A stretch of DNA of 64,000 nucleotides from positions 924,167 to 988,166 of the forward strand of contig NZ_PKFN01000007.1 in assembly GCF_002933395.1 (NCBI RefSeq). The letters run 5' to 3'. Each line of letters opens with the position of its first letter. The stretch's first letter is position 1. The DNA is from Yoonia maritima. Its GTDB lineage: Bacteria > Pseudomonadota > Alphaproteobacteria > Rhodobacterales > Rhodobacteraceae. Both the position numbers and the translations under genes were made by a program. Of this stretch, positions 56,793-64,000 are shown piece by piece. The notes below the pieces were generated by a model. The model did not search any database, was not told the origin of the DNA, and was given only the letters and a program-made list of their open reading frames with translations.

Positions 56793-58337
56793 ATGCAAAT
56801 CAGCCGCCGCGGCACTATTTTCGGCACCACTGCGATAGTTGGTTCGGTCGGCTTAGGTATATATTTTCCAGCGCAAGGCGTTGATGCGGCAGGTGCCGAA
56901 GATGTGCGAGTCCCCGCGCAGTCGCCGCTTGGAATGGAGGGTGACCTCAAAAACCCGCGTGAGATCGTGTCTGTTGATGGCCGGTTTCGCACAGAGTTAA
57001 ACATGGTCATCGCCCGCCACGATCTGCCTTATGCGAGCGCTTCCCTCCGCCTGTATGAAGGAGAGATTCCAGCCCCGACCTTTCGCGTTTCCCCAGGGGA
57101 CGAAATGGAAATCACGCTGCACAACCGGTTTCCACCGAACCCCGATAGTAACCCGGTTCTGAACACACCCAACGAGTTCAACTCGACAAACCTGCATTTT
57201 CATGGGTTTCATGTCAGCCCCAAGAGCAACAGTGATAACGTGTATTTGCAGATCAATCCTGGTGAGAGCTTCAACTATCTGGTGCAGTTGCCAGAGGATC
57301 ACCCGGCCGGGAATTACTGGTATCATCCGCACCGTCACGGTTCGGTCGCCGTTCAGGTGGCGTCTGGATGCGGTGGCATGATGATCGTGCGCGGTACGCT
57401 GGATGATGTTTCTGCCGTTGCTGAAGCGATTGAACGCGTAATGGTCTTTCAATGCCCAGTCGTGGATCCCAAAAGTGGCGAAGTCGACAGTTACGACACC
57501 ATTTGGAACCTGGATTCCGAGCGTTTCTGGCTCGTGAATGGCGAATACCAACCCAAGATTTACATGCGTGAAGGCGAGGTGCAGCATTGGCGTTGGCTGA
57601 ATGCGGGGGACGAACAGTTTCTTCCAATGACGCTGGACGGTCTTGAACTTCACGAAATCGGTTTTGATGGCAACCCATACGACAGAGCACGCCAAACTGA
57701 CAAAATTCAGATCGCGCCCGGCAATCGCTCAAACATTATGGTCAAGGCGACAAAGGTTGGCGTTTATGATTTGCTTCGGCCAGCATTCACGCAAGGCAAG
57801 ACAGACTTGCCGGAGGCGCGCATGGCGCAAGTTATTGTCCTGCCAGCCGATACAGATCGGATCGCGGCCGACGTAAAGAAGGGTACACAGATTCCGCAAG
57901 GTCCGCTTCCCAAAAACGTGGTGCTGACGGACATTACCGACGAAGAGGTCGCCAACCGCCGTCGGCAGATCGTGCTTGGTGTCAAGGAAACGCCCGGCAT
58001 GTACAACGACGTCGTCTTTACGCTGAATGGTGAACCCTTCGATCCGTCACGCGACGATATCACCGCCAAACTGGGCGAGGCCGAGGAATGGGAGTTTGTG
58101 AACACCACCCCCTTTCCACATCCAATCCACGTGCATGTGAACCCGATGCAGGTAACGCATATCAACGGTGAGGCGTTGTCCTATAAACATTGGCAAGATA
58201 CTATCGCCGTCCCCGCCGCCGGTACCGCGACAGTGAGGATGCGGTTCACCGAATTTGACGGGCGGTTTGTGATGCACTGCCATATTTTGCCACACGAAGA
58301 CCTAGGGATGATGCTGAATGTCAACATTGAAGCTTAG
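56793..58337 (+). CDS. Three-domain multicopper oxidase
   Basis: A 514-residue exported copper oxidase of the laccase/CueO group. The signal (residues 1-34) contains the twin arginines of SRRGTIFG. All copper-binding motifs are intact: HFHGFH (135-140), WYHPHRH (176-182), HPIHVH (443-448) and HCHILPHEDLGM (495-506), the latter with the type-1 Met. Such enzymes oxidise phenols or metal ions and reduce oxygen to water. It is the first gene of a six-gene operon and overlaps the cytochrome gene by 20 bases. Codon and style differ from the upstream region, in line with transfer, but this is an impression only. Confidence 0.92.
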   Translation: MQISRRGTIFGTTAIVGSVGLGIYFPAQGVDAAGAEDVRVPAQSPLGMEGDLKNPREIVSVDGRFRTELNMVIARHDLPYASASLRLYEGEIPAPTFRVSPGDEMEITLHNRFPPNPDSNPVLNTPNEFNSTNLHFHGFHVSPKSNSDNVYLQINPGESFNYLVQLPEDHPAGNYWYHPHRHGSVAVQVASGCGGMMIVRGTLDDVSAVAEAIERVMVFQCPVVDPKSGEVDSYDTIWNLDSERFWLVNGEYQPKIYMREGEVQHWRWLNAGDEQFLPMTLDGLELHEIGFDGNPYDRARQTDKIQIAPGNRSNIMVKATKVGVYDLLRPAFTQGKTDLPEARMAQVIVLPADTDRIAADVKKGTQIPQGPLPKNVVLTDITDEEVANRRRQIVLGVKETPGMYNDVVFTLNGEPFDPSRDDITAKLGEAEEWEFVNTTPFPHPIHVHVNPMQVTHINGEALSYKHWQDTIAVPAAGTATVRMRFTEFDGRFVMHCHILPHEDLGMMLNVNIEA

Positions 58338-58617
58338 CGCGGCATTGCTGCTGCTGCCGATTGCAGCGCAGGCACAGGACGGCAACATTCCGACGCTGGC
58401 GACAAACTGTGTGTCGTGTCATTCCGCCGATGGGAACCCACTTGTTGCCGGGGTCCCGATCCTGTCGGGGCAGCGTGCGATCTATCTGGAAGCCGCATTG
58501 CGCTCATACCGCGATGGCCGCCGGACGGGCGGGCCAGCCGATGTGATGAGCACCTACGTCAAGGAATTGACCGACGAAGACATAAAGGAGATCGCCGCAT
58601 GGTTTGCCGCAAATTAA
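58318..58617 (+). CDS. Small monohaem cytochrome c
   Basis: A 99-residue class I cytochrome c. A signal peptide (1-20, ending AAQAQ) is followed by the haem site CVSCH (31-35) and a likely axial Met77 in ADVMSTY. The start lies inside the end of the copper oxidase gene, and its end overlaps the next start by 19 bases. It could carry electrons from the GMC dehydrogenase encoded downstream to the copper oxidase or to a terminal oxidase. The usual dehydrogenase partner has three haems; this one has only one. Confidence 0.92.
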   Translation: MSTLKLSAALLLLPIAAQAQDGNIPTLATNCVSCHSADGNPLVAGVPILSGQRAIYLEAALRSYRDGRRTGGPADVMSTYVKELTDEDIKEIAAWFAAN

Positions 58618-59294
58618 TTGCCACGGTTCTGGTTGCATTCAGTGCAACGATTGCAACTGCGCAAGATGATCTACTTTATCTGACTAATGAGGTCGGCGAA
58701 GACCGCTTGTTGAACGCAGACCTGAACCGCGACTATTTCAGTCTGGCTACCTATTTGGAAACTGAACAGGTTCTCACATTTTGCGGGCCTGCCTCGGTTG
58801 CTGCGGTAGCAAATTCGTTGGATATTGACCGTCCATCTCCAGATCGGCTGTACCCTTGGAGGCTCTTTACCCAAGACCTGTTGTTCAACGTCGCAAATCA
58901 GGAGTTGAAGCCCTATGGCATGGTTGAACATGAAGGGCTGACGTTGGCCGTACTAGATCAATTCATTGAGAATATCGGACTTGCGGCGGACCATTACTTT
59001 GCCGACGAAACATCCGTTGATGAACTGCGCAGTGCAATCGAAACGACGCTATCGAACCGTGATGCGCGACTGATCGTAAACTATTCGCGTCAGGCGTTGC
59101 CTCAGGAGGGCGATGGTCATATCTCGCCCATCGGCGCATATGACGCGGACACTGATAGCGTTCTGATCCTTGATGTGGCCAAGTACAAGTACCCACCGGT
59201 TTGGATCACAGTACAGAAGCTCCACGATGCAATGATGTTGACCGACACCGGATCGAACAGATCGCGTGGTTTTGTCGAAGTGAGTTTGCAGTGA
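58599..59294 (+). CDS. Phytochelatin-synthase-like cysteine protease, exported
   Basis: A 231-residue protein of the phytochelatin synthase family. The catalytic triad is complete: Cys62 in TFCGPASVAAVANSL, His174 in GHISPIGAYD and Asp192 in LILDVAKYKYPPVW; the last stretch matches plant and cyanobacterial enzymes closely. Bacterial relatives mainly hydrolyse glutathione to gamma-glutamyl-cysteine, while plant enzymes polymerise it. A signal peptide (about 1-21, ATIATAQ) sends it to the periplasm, which is odd for an enzyme whose known substrate is cytosolic. AAAGGAG precedes the ATG at 58599. It overlaps both neighbours. Confidence 0.9.
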   Translation: MVCRKLIATVLVAFSATIATAQDDLLYLTNEVGEDRLLNADLNRDYFSLATYLETEQVLTFCGPASVAAVANSLDIDRPSPDRLYPWRLFTQDLLFNVANQELKPYGMVEHEGLTLAVLDQFIENIGLAADHYFADETSVDELRSAIETTLSNRDARLIVNYSRQALPQEGDGHISPIGAYDADTDSVLILDVAKYKYPPVWITVQKLHDAMMLTDTGSNRSRGFVEVSLQ

Positions 59295-59764
59295 CCACCG
59301 CGCACCTTTCTCGCAGAGCGATGCTAAGCGGTACATGCAGTGCGTTTACGCTGTCAGGCATGGCGCATGCAGGTGGGCTTGCCAGGCTGTATGACGAAAC
59401 TATCTGGGATGCGCTGGTGCGCGCCGTAGCTGGTCCAGTAGAGGTGTCACCGCCACTACTCACCGCCCTTACTCGTGATTTTGAAGCGAAATTTGGCATT
59501 CTCGCGCTTGGCGATCTGGTTGACCGATTTGGTCGCAATGGCGTTGTAACCGCGCTTGACCCGCAACCGGACCCGTTTGAAAATCAGGTGCAGTGGATCG
59601 CAAGCTATCTGTTTACCGGCTCTGCTGATCCATCCGATGACGATGCGCGGATGATCAACTACCCTTACGCGTTGGGGTGGAAGTCCCTACGCTTTGCCAA
59701 AGCACCCGGCCTTTGTGCCGGGCCGGAGTTTGGGTACTGGCTGCAACCGTGGGAAGCCGCATGA
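59291..59764 (+). CDS. Tat-exported small subunit of FAD dehydrogenase (FAD-SLDH type)
   Basis: A 157-residue protein starting at the GTG at 59291 (GTGA overlap with the upstream stop). A Tat signal (HLSRRAMLSGT to MAHAG) precedes a helical domain with the family ending INYPYALGWKSLRF, then CAGPEFGYW, as in the small subunit of membrane sorbitol and gluconate dehydrogenases. These subunits carry the folded FAD subunit across the membrane. The large subunit follows at once (ATGA overlap). Confidence 0.85.
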   Translation: MTTAHLSRRAMLSGTCSAFTLSGMAHAGGLARLYDETIWDALVRAVAGPVEVSPPLLTALTRDFEAKFGILALGDLVDRFGRNGVVTALDPQPDPFENQVQWIASYLFTGSADPSDDDARMINYPYALGWKSLRFAKAPGLCAGPEFGYWLQPWEAA

Positions 59765-61377
59765 CCGATCTGAATGCAGATATCGTAATCGTTGGGTCGG
59801 GCATGGCCGGGGCGCATCTGTCGCGCAGCCTGGCCGAGGCCGGGCGCGATGTGCTGGTGCTTGAGGCGGGTGGACGCAAATCACGTGCCGAATACCTCAG
59901 CGATTTTTATCAGAACCCTGTGAAAGGGCCGCAAGCTCCTTACCCAAGCCAAGAAGGCGCTCCACACCCGCAAGATACCGACTACGACAGCTTTTACGAC
60001 CAGGCTGGGCCAGAACGATTTGTAGGCGCATATTTGCGGATCTACGGCGGGACGACGTGGCACTGGACCGGCTTTGCCGACCGCTTGCGGCCTGCAGATT
60101 TTCAAGGTGCAACGCTTTACGGGCGTGGAACTGATTGGCCGATCACCTATGATGAACTGATCCCATTTTATGAGGAAGCCGAGGGGCGATGGGGTGTGTC
60201 TGGGGACCCAGATTACACTTGGGGATCGCCACGCAAACCGGGCGAAGGCTACACGATGCCACCGATCCCGGCGTCTTACATGGATCTTCAGATTCAAAAG
60301 GCGCTGGATCAGATGGACCTGACATCCAAACGTTTCTCGCACGCGCGCAATTCAGTCAACTTTGACGGGCGTCCGGCATGCTGCGGCAACAACACCTGCG
60401 TACCGATCTGTCCGATTGCTGCAAAATACGACGCATCCGTTGACATGGACAAGGCCGTGGCGGCGGGCGCGCGAATTGAGTTAGACGCGCTCGTCACTTT
60501 CGTTGAAATCGACGCAGATCAAAACGTAGCCTCACTCACGATCAGACGTCCCGATGGCAGCACGCAGAAGGTGACCGGCAAGACCTTTGTGTTGGCGTGC
60601 CACGCTGTCGAAAACCCGCGCTTGCTATTGAATTCTGGTCAAGAGACGGCACCCAACGGGGCGGCCAATGGGACGGATCAAGTTGGGCGCTACTTGCTGT
60701 CGCAGTACAACATCGATGTTACGGGTGAAGTCACCGATCCAGTCTATCCGTATCGTGGGCCGCAGCAGACATCGGGTATCATTGAATTCCGGGACGGCGA
60801 CTTTCGCAAAGACTACGCCCCGTTTGGTACGTCCTTCATGAACAACGGCTGGAGCGGAAACGCCGATGCAACCAAGCTGTCCAAGGAATTGATAGGCCAA
60901 GGGGTGCGCGGGGCCGCATTGATTCAGGCGCTGAATGATCAAATCGGACGACACGTGCGTCTTAATTCATCCGCAGAGACGCTGGGCGACATAACTAACC
61001 GCATCACACTTTCTGATAAGATGGATCTTGCAGGTGTGCCAAAACCACGGGTGACCTTCACGGTCGATGACTATACGCGCGCCGGACTAGAGGTTGCGAC
61101 CCAGACAAACATGAAGGTTCTGGAGCTGATGGGCGCAGACGACATAAAGTCGGACACACCCTATCTGTCTAACGCAATTATCGCGGGGACGACGCGTATG
61201 GGAACAGACCCGGCTACCTCTGTTGTGAATACTGATCTGCAGACGCACCAGCATAGCAATCTTTACATTCTCGGCGCTTCGACCCACGTGAGCGCGCCAG
61301 TGAACGCGCCGTCGTTGACCATCGCTGCTATGGGAATCCGACTGGCAGAGCATCTGGACCGCACGGCGCATGAATAA
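59761..61377 (+). CDS. GMC-family FAD oxidoreductase, large subunit
   Basis: A 538-residue flavoprotein of the gluconate/sorbitol/fructose dehydrogenase group. The FAD motif is VGSGMAGAHL (11-20). A cysteine cluster ACCGNNTCVPICPIAAKYD (206-224) matches the conserved segment of this branch. The C-terminus has GTTRMG and the active-site region ASTHVSAPVNAPSLTI. It has no signal of its own, so it should be exported together with the Tat subunit. It would oxidise a sugar, sugar acid or alcohol in the periplasm; which one cannot be read. Confidence 0.9.
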   Translation: MTDLNADIVIVGSGMAGAHLSRSLAEAGRDVLVLEAGGRKSRAEYLSDFYQNPVKGPQAPYPSQEGAPHPQDTDYDSFYDQAGPERFVGAYLRIYGGTTWHWTGFADRLRPADFQGATLYGRGTDWPITYDELIPFYEEAEGRWGVSGDPDYTWGSPRKPGEGYTMPPIPASYMDLQIQKALDQMDLTSKRFSHARNSVNFDGRPACCGNNTCVPICPIAAKYDASVDMDKAVAAGARIELDALVTFVEIDADQNVASLTIRRPDGSTQKVTGKTFVLACHAVENPRLLLNSGQETAPNGAANGTDQVGRYLLSQYNIDVTGEVTDPVYPYRGPQQTSGIIEFRDGDFRKDYAPFGTSFMNNGWSGNADATKLSKELIGQGVRGAALIQALNDQIGRHVRLNSSAETLGDITNRITLSDKMDLAGVPKPRVTFTVDDYTRAGLEVATQTNMKVLELMGADDIKSDTPYLSNAIIAGTTRMGTDPATSVVNTDLQTHQHSNLYILGASTHVSAPVNAPSLTIAAMGIRLAEHLDRTAHE

Positions 61378-62731
61378 GGCCACACTGCCGCTCTTGATAG
61401 CGTTGGTCTTGCTGGGAAACGGACTGCGCTCAGTGATCAGCTCGACTGTGTTCGTCTCTGAGGGGACGTTCGCAAGCTTTCTCAAGATTTCCGTTTCACA
61501 AACATCGGCAATCATTGAATTGCTACTTGGGGCTGTTTTGTTATCGCTCCTGATCTCGCCATGGATGCTCGCGCGGTTTTCCATAAAGGCGCTGACCACA
61601 ATGATGTGCCTCATCTCGAGTGGTGCCGGATTCGGTCTTGCCGCGATGTTTTGGGCGTCCCCACCGGTTGCCACGCGCGAAGCGTTGGTGATGGTGTTGT
61701 TTCCGCTCATCGGTTTTTCGCTGGCATCCATGGCCCCGGTGGCGCAGCTGCTGACGGGATGGGGTGGTGACAAACGCGCAAAGCTGCTGACAGGTGTGTG
61801 GGCTGTGGCGATGCCAACGGCATTCCTAGTGACGCCGCAATTGGTCCGCGTGATTGCGCCACGCCATGGACTGGATGTTTTCTTTGCCGGCTTCGCCGGC
61901 GCGCCGCTCTTACTGATCGCTGCAATCTGGATCGTGCGCGAACCGGTGAAAACAACTCCCTCGGATGCGACAGCACCATCAATTATGGCGCTTTTGCCCG
62001 CAATACTGACTTTGATAGTCTTTGAAGTGATGACCCTGCTCGTTACCATATCGGGCATCTCTTCGACGATGACACAGGGCATGGCCGCACTATTTGTGGT
62101 CGCACTGATCTACCTGATCTACAGCCAAAAGACCAAGGGCTCTGCACGAACTGCTGACAGCGCAACAATAGGGATCTTCCTGTTTTTGTTCTTAGTTAAC
62201 ATTGCGACTACCGGGTTTTATGATACCGCATATCTTGTGCTGCATATGTGTTCCAACACCTTGATCGCTGATCGCGCCACGCTTGGGGCGCTTGCACAGG
62301 TTTGCGCGGCTATGGGGGCAACTGCGCTGCTCGCTCGGTATCAATTGCAACGGGCGCTGATGGTTTTGGGTGCCGTCATCGCGGCAATCGGCCTGGGATC
62401 GTACCTGCTCTACTTCAATTACCCGATTTATGAAGTTTATGTTGGCTCCAAAGCCATCACCGGATTTGGAACCGGATTGCTGACGACGGCTGCTATTTTT
62501 GCAGTATCCAAGTCGAGCGCACAGGGGGCGGGGCTGTCCCTTTTCATTGCATTTGTCATCATCATCGGTACGGAAGTCGGTTTGGAGCTATTCGAAATAT
62601 TTGTTCAGCTGACCGAATTGGCAAGAATCCCACTCTACACGTCTTACACGATGATCTTTGTGGCGCAGGTAATGTTTGTTGTGATCGCGATCCCGTTTGT
62701 GATCTCAAAGGCGATGCATGTATCGACGTAG
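61370..62731 (+). CDS. MFS-like permease, last gene of the copper oxidase/PCS operon
   Basis: A 453-residue integral membrane protein with about 12 hydrophobic segments and a polar central loop (about 195-205, REPVKTTPSDA). General MFS style, but no subfamily is recognised. The ATG lies eight bases inside the end of the GMC gene, so it is part of the operon. It may move the substrate or product of the dehydrogenase, or a peptide-thiol product. No terminator with T run directly follows. Confidence 0.8.
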   Translation: MNKATLPLLIALVLLGNGLRSVISSTVFVSEGTFASFLKISVSQTSAIIELLLGAVLLSLLISPWMLARFSIKALTTMMCLISSGAGFGLAAMFWASPPVATREALVMVLFPLIGFSLASMAPVAQLLTGWGGDKRAKLLTGVWAVAMPTAFLVTPQLVRVIAPRHGLDVFFAGFAGAPLLLIAAIWIVREPVKTTPSDATAPSIMALLPAILTLIVFEVMTLLVTISGISSTMTQGMAALFVVALIYLIYSQKTKGSARTADSATIGIFLFLFLVNIATTGFYDTAYLVLHMCSNTLIADRATLGALAQVCAAMGATALLARYQLQRALMVLGAVIAAIGLGSYLLYFNYPIYEVYVGSKAITGFGTGLLTTAAIFAVSKSSAQGAGLSLFIAFVIIIGTEVGLELFEIFVQLTELARIPLYTSYTMIFVAQVMFVVIAIPFVISKAMHVST

Positions 62732-63164
62732 TTTAAACAGATAACCTCCCCATTGCCCCCATACTAAAGCCCCAGAGCCTCCCCATGACCTGCAGCGAGG
62801 CCCCTATCCTGGATGCAATACCTAAAGATTATTAGATCAATGGAGTATTGTGACAAACCGGACACTTAAGAAGAGGTCGCGAGAGACCGGTTTGCCCGCG
62901 GTCTTCGGTAATCCCCCATTTTTAATGGGGGGATTACCCTTCCAGTTGAAGCGCGGAGCAACAAGCGGCACCCGTTTCCAGACCAGCCGCTCGTAAATGA
63001 TGCGGCAAAGGTGCCGGAAGAGCCCAGATTACCAAATGCTGTGCGATGCACCAATGCCCGCTTACTGTGTTTGCCCCGCTGAAACCTGAAAACTGTTGCT
63101 CTTTTGGTTTCATTGAGGAACTTAAGTGGGCTAATAAAAGTGCTTCTATCTAGGATTTGTAACC
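62732..63164. other. Gene-poor stretch of 433 bases
   Basis: No gene that I can support on either strand. A 176-codon open frame on the minus strand (62866-63396) runs across the coding gene at 63165 and looks like a shadow. The stretch holds a strong hairpin at 62907-62938, and AGTATTGTGACA near 62842 resembles AGTATTGTAGACA at the IS3 left end, so an old insertion may have been here. Confidence 0.45.
62907..62938. repeat. Long near-perfect hairpin
   Basis: GGTAATCCCCCAT pairs with ATGGGGGGATTACC, with one extra G, around TTTTA. No T run follows on the plus strand, so it is not a standard terminator. It may be a small palindromic repeat element or an RNA structure at the end of the operon transcript, 175 bases after the last gene. 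Confidence 0.7.
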
Positions 63165-63479
63165 ATGAAAAAACTATCGTTTTTCGCAGCAACGTTTTTG
63201 AGTGCTGGAACAACGGTATCCGCTGGCTGTGAAAACTATGAAGATGGCAGTTTGCCGAACACTCTGGCTCCGCAATATCATATCTGCTTTGATGATGTAT
63301 GCGACGTGACGCAACTCTCGTATCAATGCGCCAATGTCTATGAGATACGACAGGGTTTCGCAAATGGCTGGGCAACCCACTACACTTTGGAACCAACCGA
63401 AAGCTTTAGAGTGACTTGGCAAGGCCGCCCGATTGCCGAAGAAAAACTGAGCCGATTGACCATCGAAGAAATAGATTGA
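63165..63479 (+). CDS. Small exported protein of unknown function
   Basis: A 104-residue protein with a signal peptide (KKLSFFAATFLSAGTTVSAG) and four cysteines in the mature part (GCENY, HICFDDVCDV, YQCANV), suggesting two disulphide bonds. I do not recognise a family. The stop is 15 bases before the left end of an IS3 element, so the gene itself seems complete. Confidence 0.65.
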   Translation: MKKLSFFAATFLSAGTTVSAGCENYEDGSLPNTLAPQYHICFDDVCDVTQLSYQCANVYEIRQGFANGWATHYTLEPTESFRVTWQGRPIAEEKLSRLTIEEID

Positions 63480-63535
63480 ATAGCCCCTAGTATTGTAGAC
63501 ACTTTCTTCCCTAACTTTGAGGCAAGGAGGCCGTT

Positions 63536-63907
63536 ATGGGGAAGCCCAATTTCAGTGAGGATTTTAAGCGTGATGCTGTGCATCAGATCACGGTACGAGG
63601 GTATCCGGTTCGTGAGGTTTCGGAGCGTTTAGGGGGCAGTACTTACTCGCTCTACAAACGGATGAAGTTGTATGCGAAAGCCACGTCACAGGCATCATCT
63701 GTGGATCATGAAGCTGAGAACCGGAGGCTCAAGCGTGTGCTTACACGGATGACTGAGGAGCGCGACATCCTAAAAAAGCGGCCGCGTACTTCGCAAAGGA
63801 TGCAAGGCGAAGTACGCGTTCATTGTCGAGCATCGCCCACAGTTTTCAGTGCGTCGGATGTGCCGTTGCCTCAGCATTCATCCCGGTGGGTTCTACGCAT
63901 GGGTTAA
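63536..63907 (+). CDS. IS3 OrfA (HTH_Tnp_1), tail frameshifted
   Basis: The helix-turn-helix protein of an IS3 element: FSEDFKRDAVHQITVRGYPV is the DNA-binding start, followed by a leucine-zipper-like part (ENRRLKRVLTRMTEERDILKK). In related elements the sequence continues AAAYFAK in the same frame; here that stretch is one frame away after the A6G run (63772-63778), so a base has probably been lost, and the last 44 codons are out of frame. AAGGAGG precedes the ATG. Confidence 0.8.
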   Translation: MGKPNFSEDFKRDAVHQITVRGYPVREVSERLGGSTYSLYKRMKLYAKATSQASSVDHEAENRRLKRVLTRMTEERDILKKRPRTSQRMQGEVRVHCRASPTVFSASDVPLPQHSSRWVLRMG

Positions 63908-64000
63908 GGACCCGTTAAGCCTGCGTGCGCGTGAGGATGCCCGTCAGACGAAGTTGCTCAAAGAGGCCTGGAAAGACAGCGGCAAGGTCTATGGGTATCG
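63774..64000 (+). CDS. IS3 OrfB transposase, N-terminal part (cut by window end)
   Basis: Open from 63774 to the window end: AKYAFIVEHRPQFSVRRMCR, then LSIHPGGFYAWVKDPLSLRA and DSGKVYGY, the HTH_21 region of IS3 OrfB that precedes the DDE domain. In normal elements OrfB is reached by a -1 frameshift at A6G; here it lies in the +1 frame relative to OrfA, in agreement with a one-base loss near 63778. The catalytic part is outside the window. Confidence 0.8.

Larger units (their letters stand above)
63494..64000 (+). mobile_element. IS3-family insertion sequence, left part
   Basis: The left end appears to be at TGTAGACACT (63494). The two overlapping transposase frames follow. The right end lies beyond the window, so its length and target duplication cannot be given. 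It marks the region as one of genome rearrangement. Confidence 0.8.

Noticed and set aside
61087..62082. 331-codon open frame on the minus strand
   Set aside because: Antisense to the GMC and permease genes, which have clear motifs and overlapping starts.
62866..63396. 176-codon open frame on the minus strand
   Set aside because: Overlaps the small exported protein gene on the other strand, has many His and Arg, and no ribosome site or recognised motif.

Overview
The window is a piece of an alphaproteobacterial chromosome, most likely a marine Rhodobacteraceae (Roseobacter-group) species. Pointers are the 407-residue hemA of the Rhodobacter type with an FnrL-like box upstream, a GAAC-N7-GAAC (alphaproteobacterial LexA) box before uvrA, a single-frame prfB with no programmed frameshift, an ispG-rodZ pair, an amiC-mrcA-prfB block, many TRAP/MFS transporters and moderately G+C-rich codon use. 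Genus-level assignment is not possible from the window alone.

Layout. 1-4.2 kb: 3' part of coaD, a CBS-pair protein, and a LysR regulator divergent from mmsA-mmsB (valine/methylmalonate-semialdehyde catabolism). 4.2-15.2 kb, mostly minus strand: uvrA, lpdA, a DUF924 protein, an MFS permease, queA and a giant AsmA-like protein. 15.2-19.8 kb, plus strand: bcp, a ferritin-like DUF455 protein, an M23 peptidase overlapping a bactofilin, and a LysM/solute-binding fusion. 20-26 kb, minus strand: aminotransferase, amiC, mrcA, prfB. 26-34.6 kb: DsbA-like and MBL-fold exported proteins, a Crp/Fnr regulator next to a degenerate receiver protein, ispG-rodZ, hemA, then a broken gene beside its probable relative. 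34.7-39 kb: M20 dipeptidase, PhoD phosphatase, a Tdi1/DUF1851 immunity-like gene, two tandem tRNA-Asp and one tRNA-Val. 39-48.4 kb: phosphatase, HU-like protein, lon (with a heat-shock-like promoter), tgt, sufT, a SatD-like/DUF3307 pair under three evenly spaced operator-like repeats, sufA, a 2OG oxygenase, tpiA and a VOC protein. 48.5-55 kb: a complete TRAP C4-dicarboxylate-type transporter with its two-component system, followed by a divergent P450.

56.3-64 kb looks like an accessory region. After about 500 bases with no gene comes a six-gene, fully overlapping plus-strand operon: three-domain multicopper oxidase, monoheme cytochrome c, phytochelatin-synthase-like Cys protease with a signal peptide, Tat-type small subunit and FAD/GMC large subunit of a sugar/alcohol/gluconate-type dehydrogenase, and a 12-TM MFS-like permease. 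I read this as a periplasmic redox and thiol-peptide (possibly metal-related) module, and it is the best candidate for an undescribed system here. It is followed by a gene-poor stretch with a strong hairpin, a small secreted protein and the left end of an IS3-family element that runs out of the window.

Regulatory signals readable by eye: LexA box (uvrA), FnrL-like box (hemA), sigma-32-like promoter (lon), paired TTCCACACA sites between dctD and dctP, three 30-base-spaced palindromic repeats before the SatD-like gene, and several rho-independent terminators.
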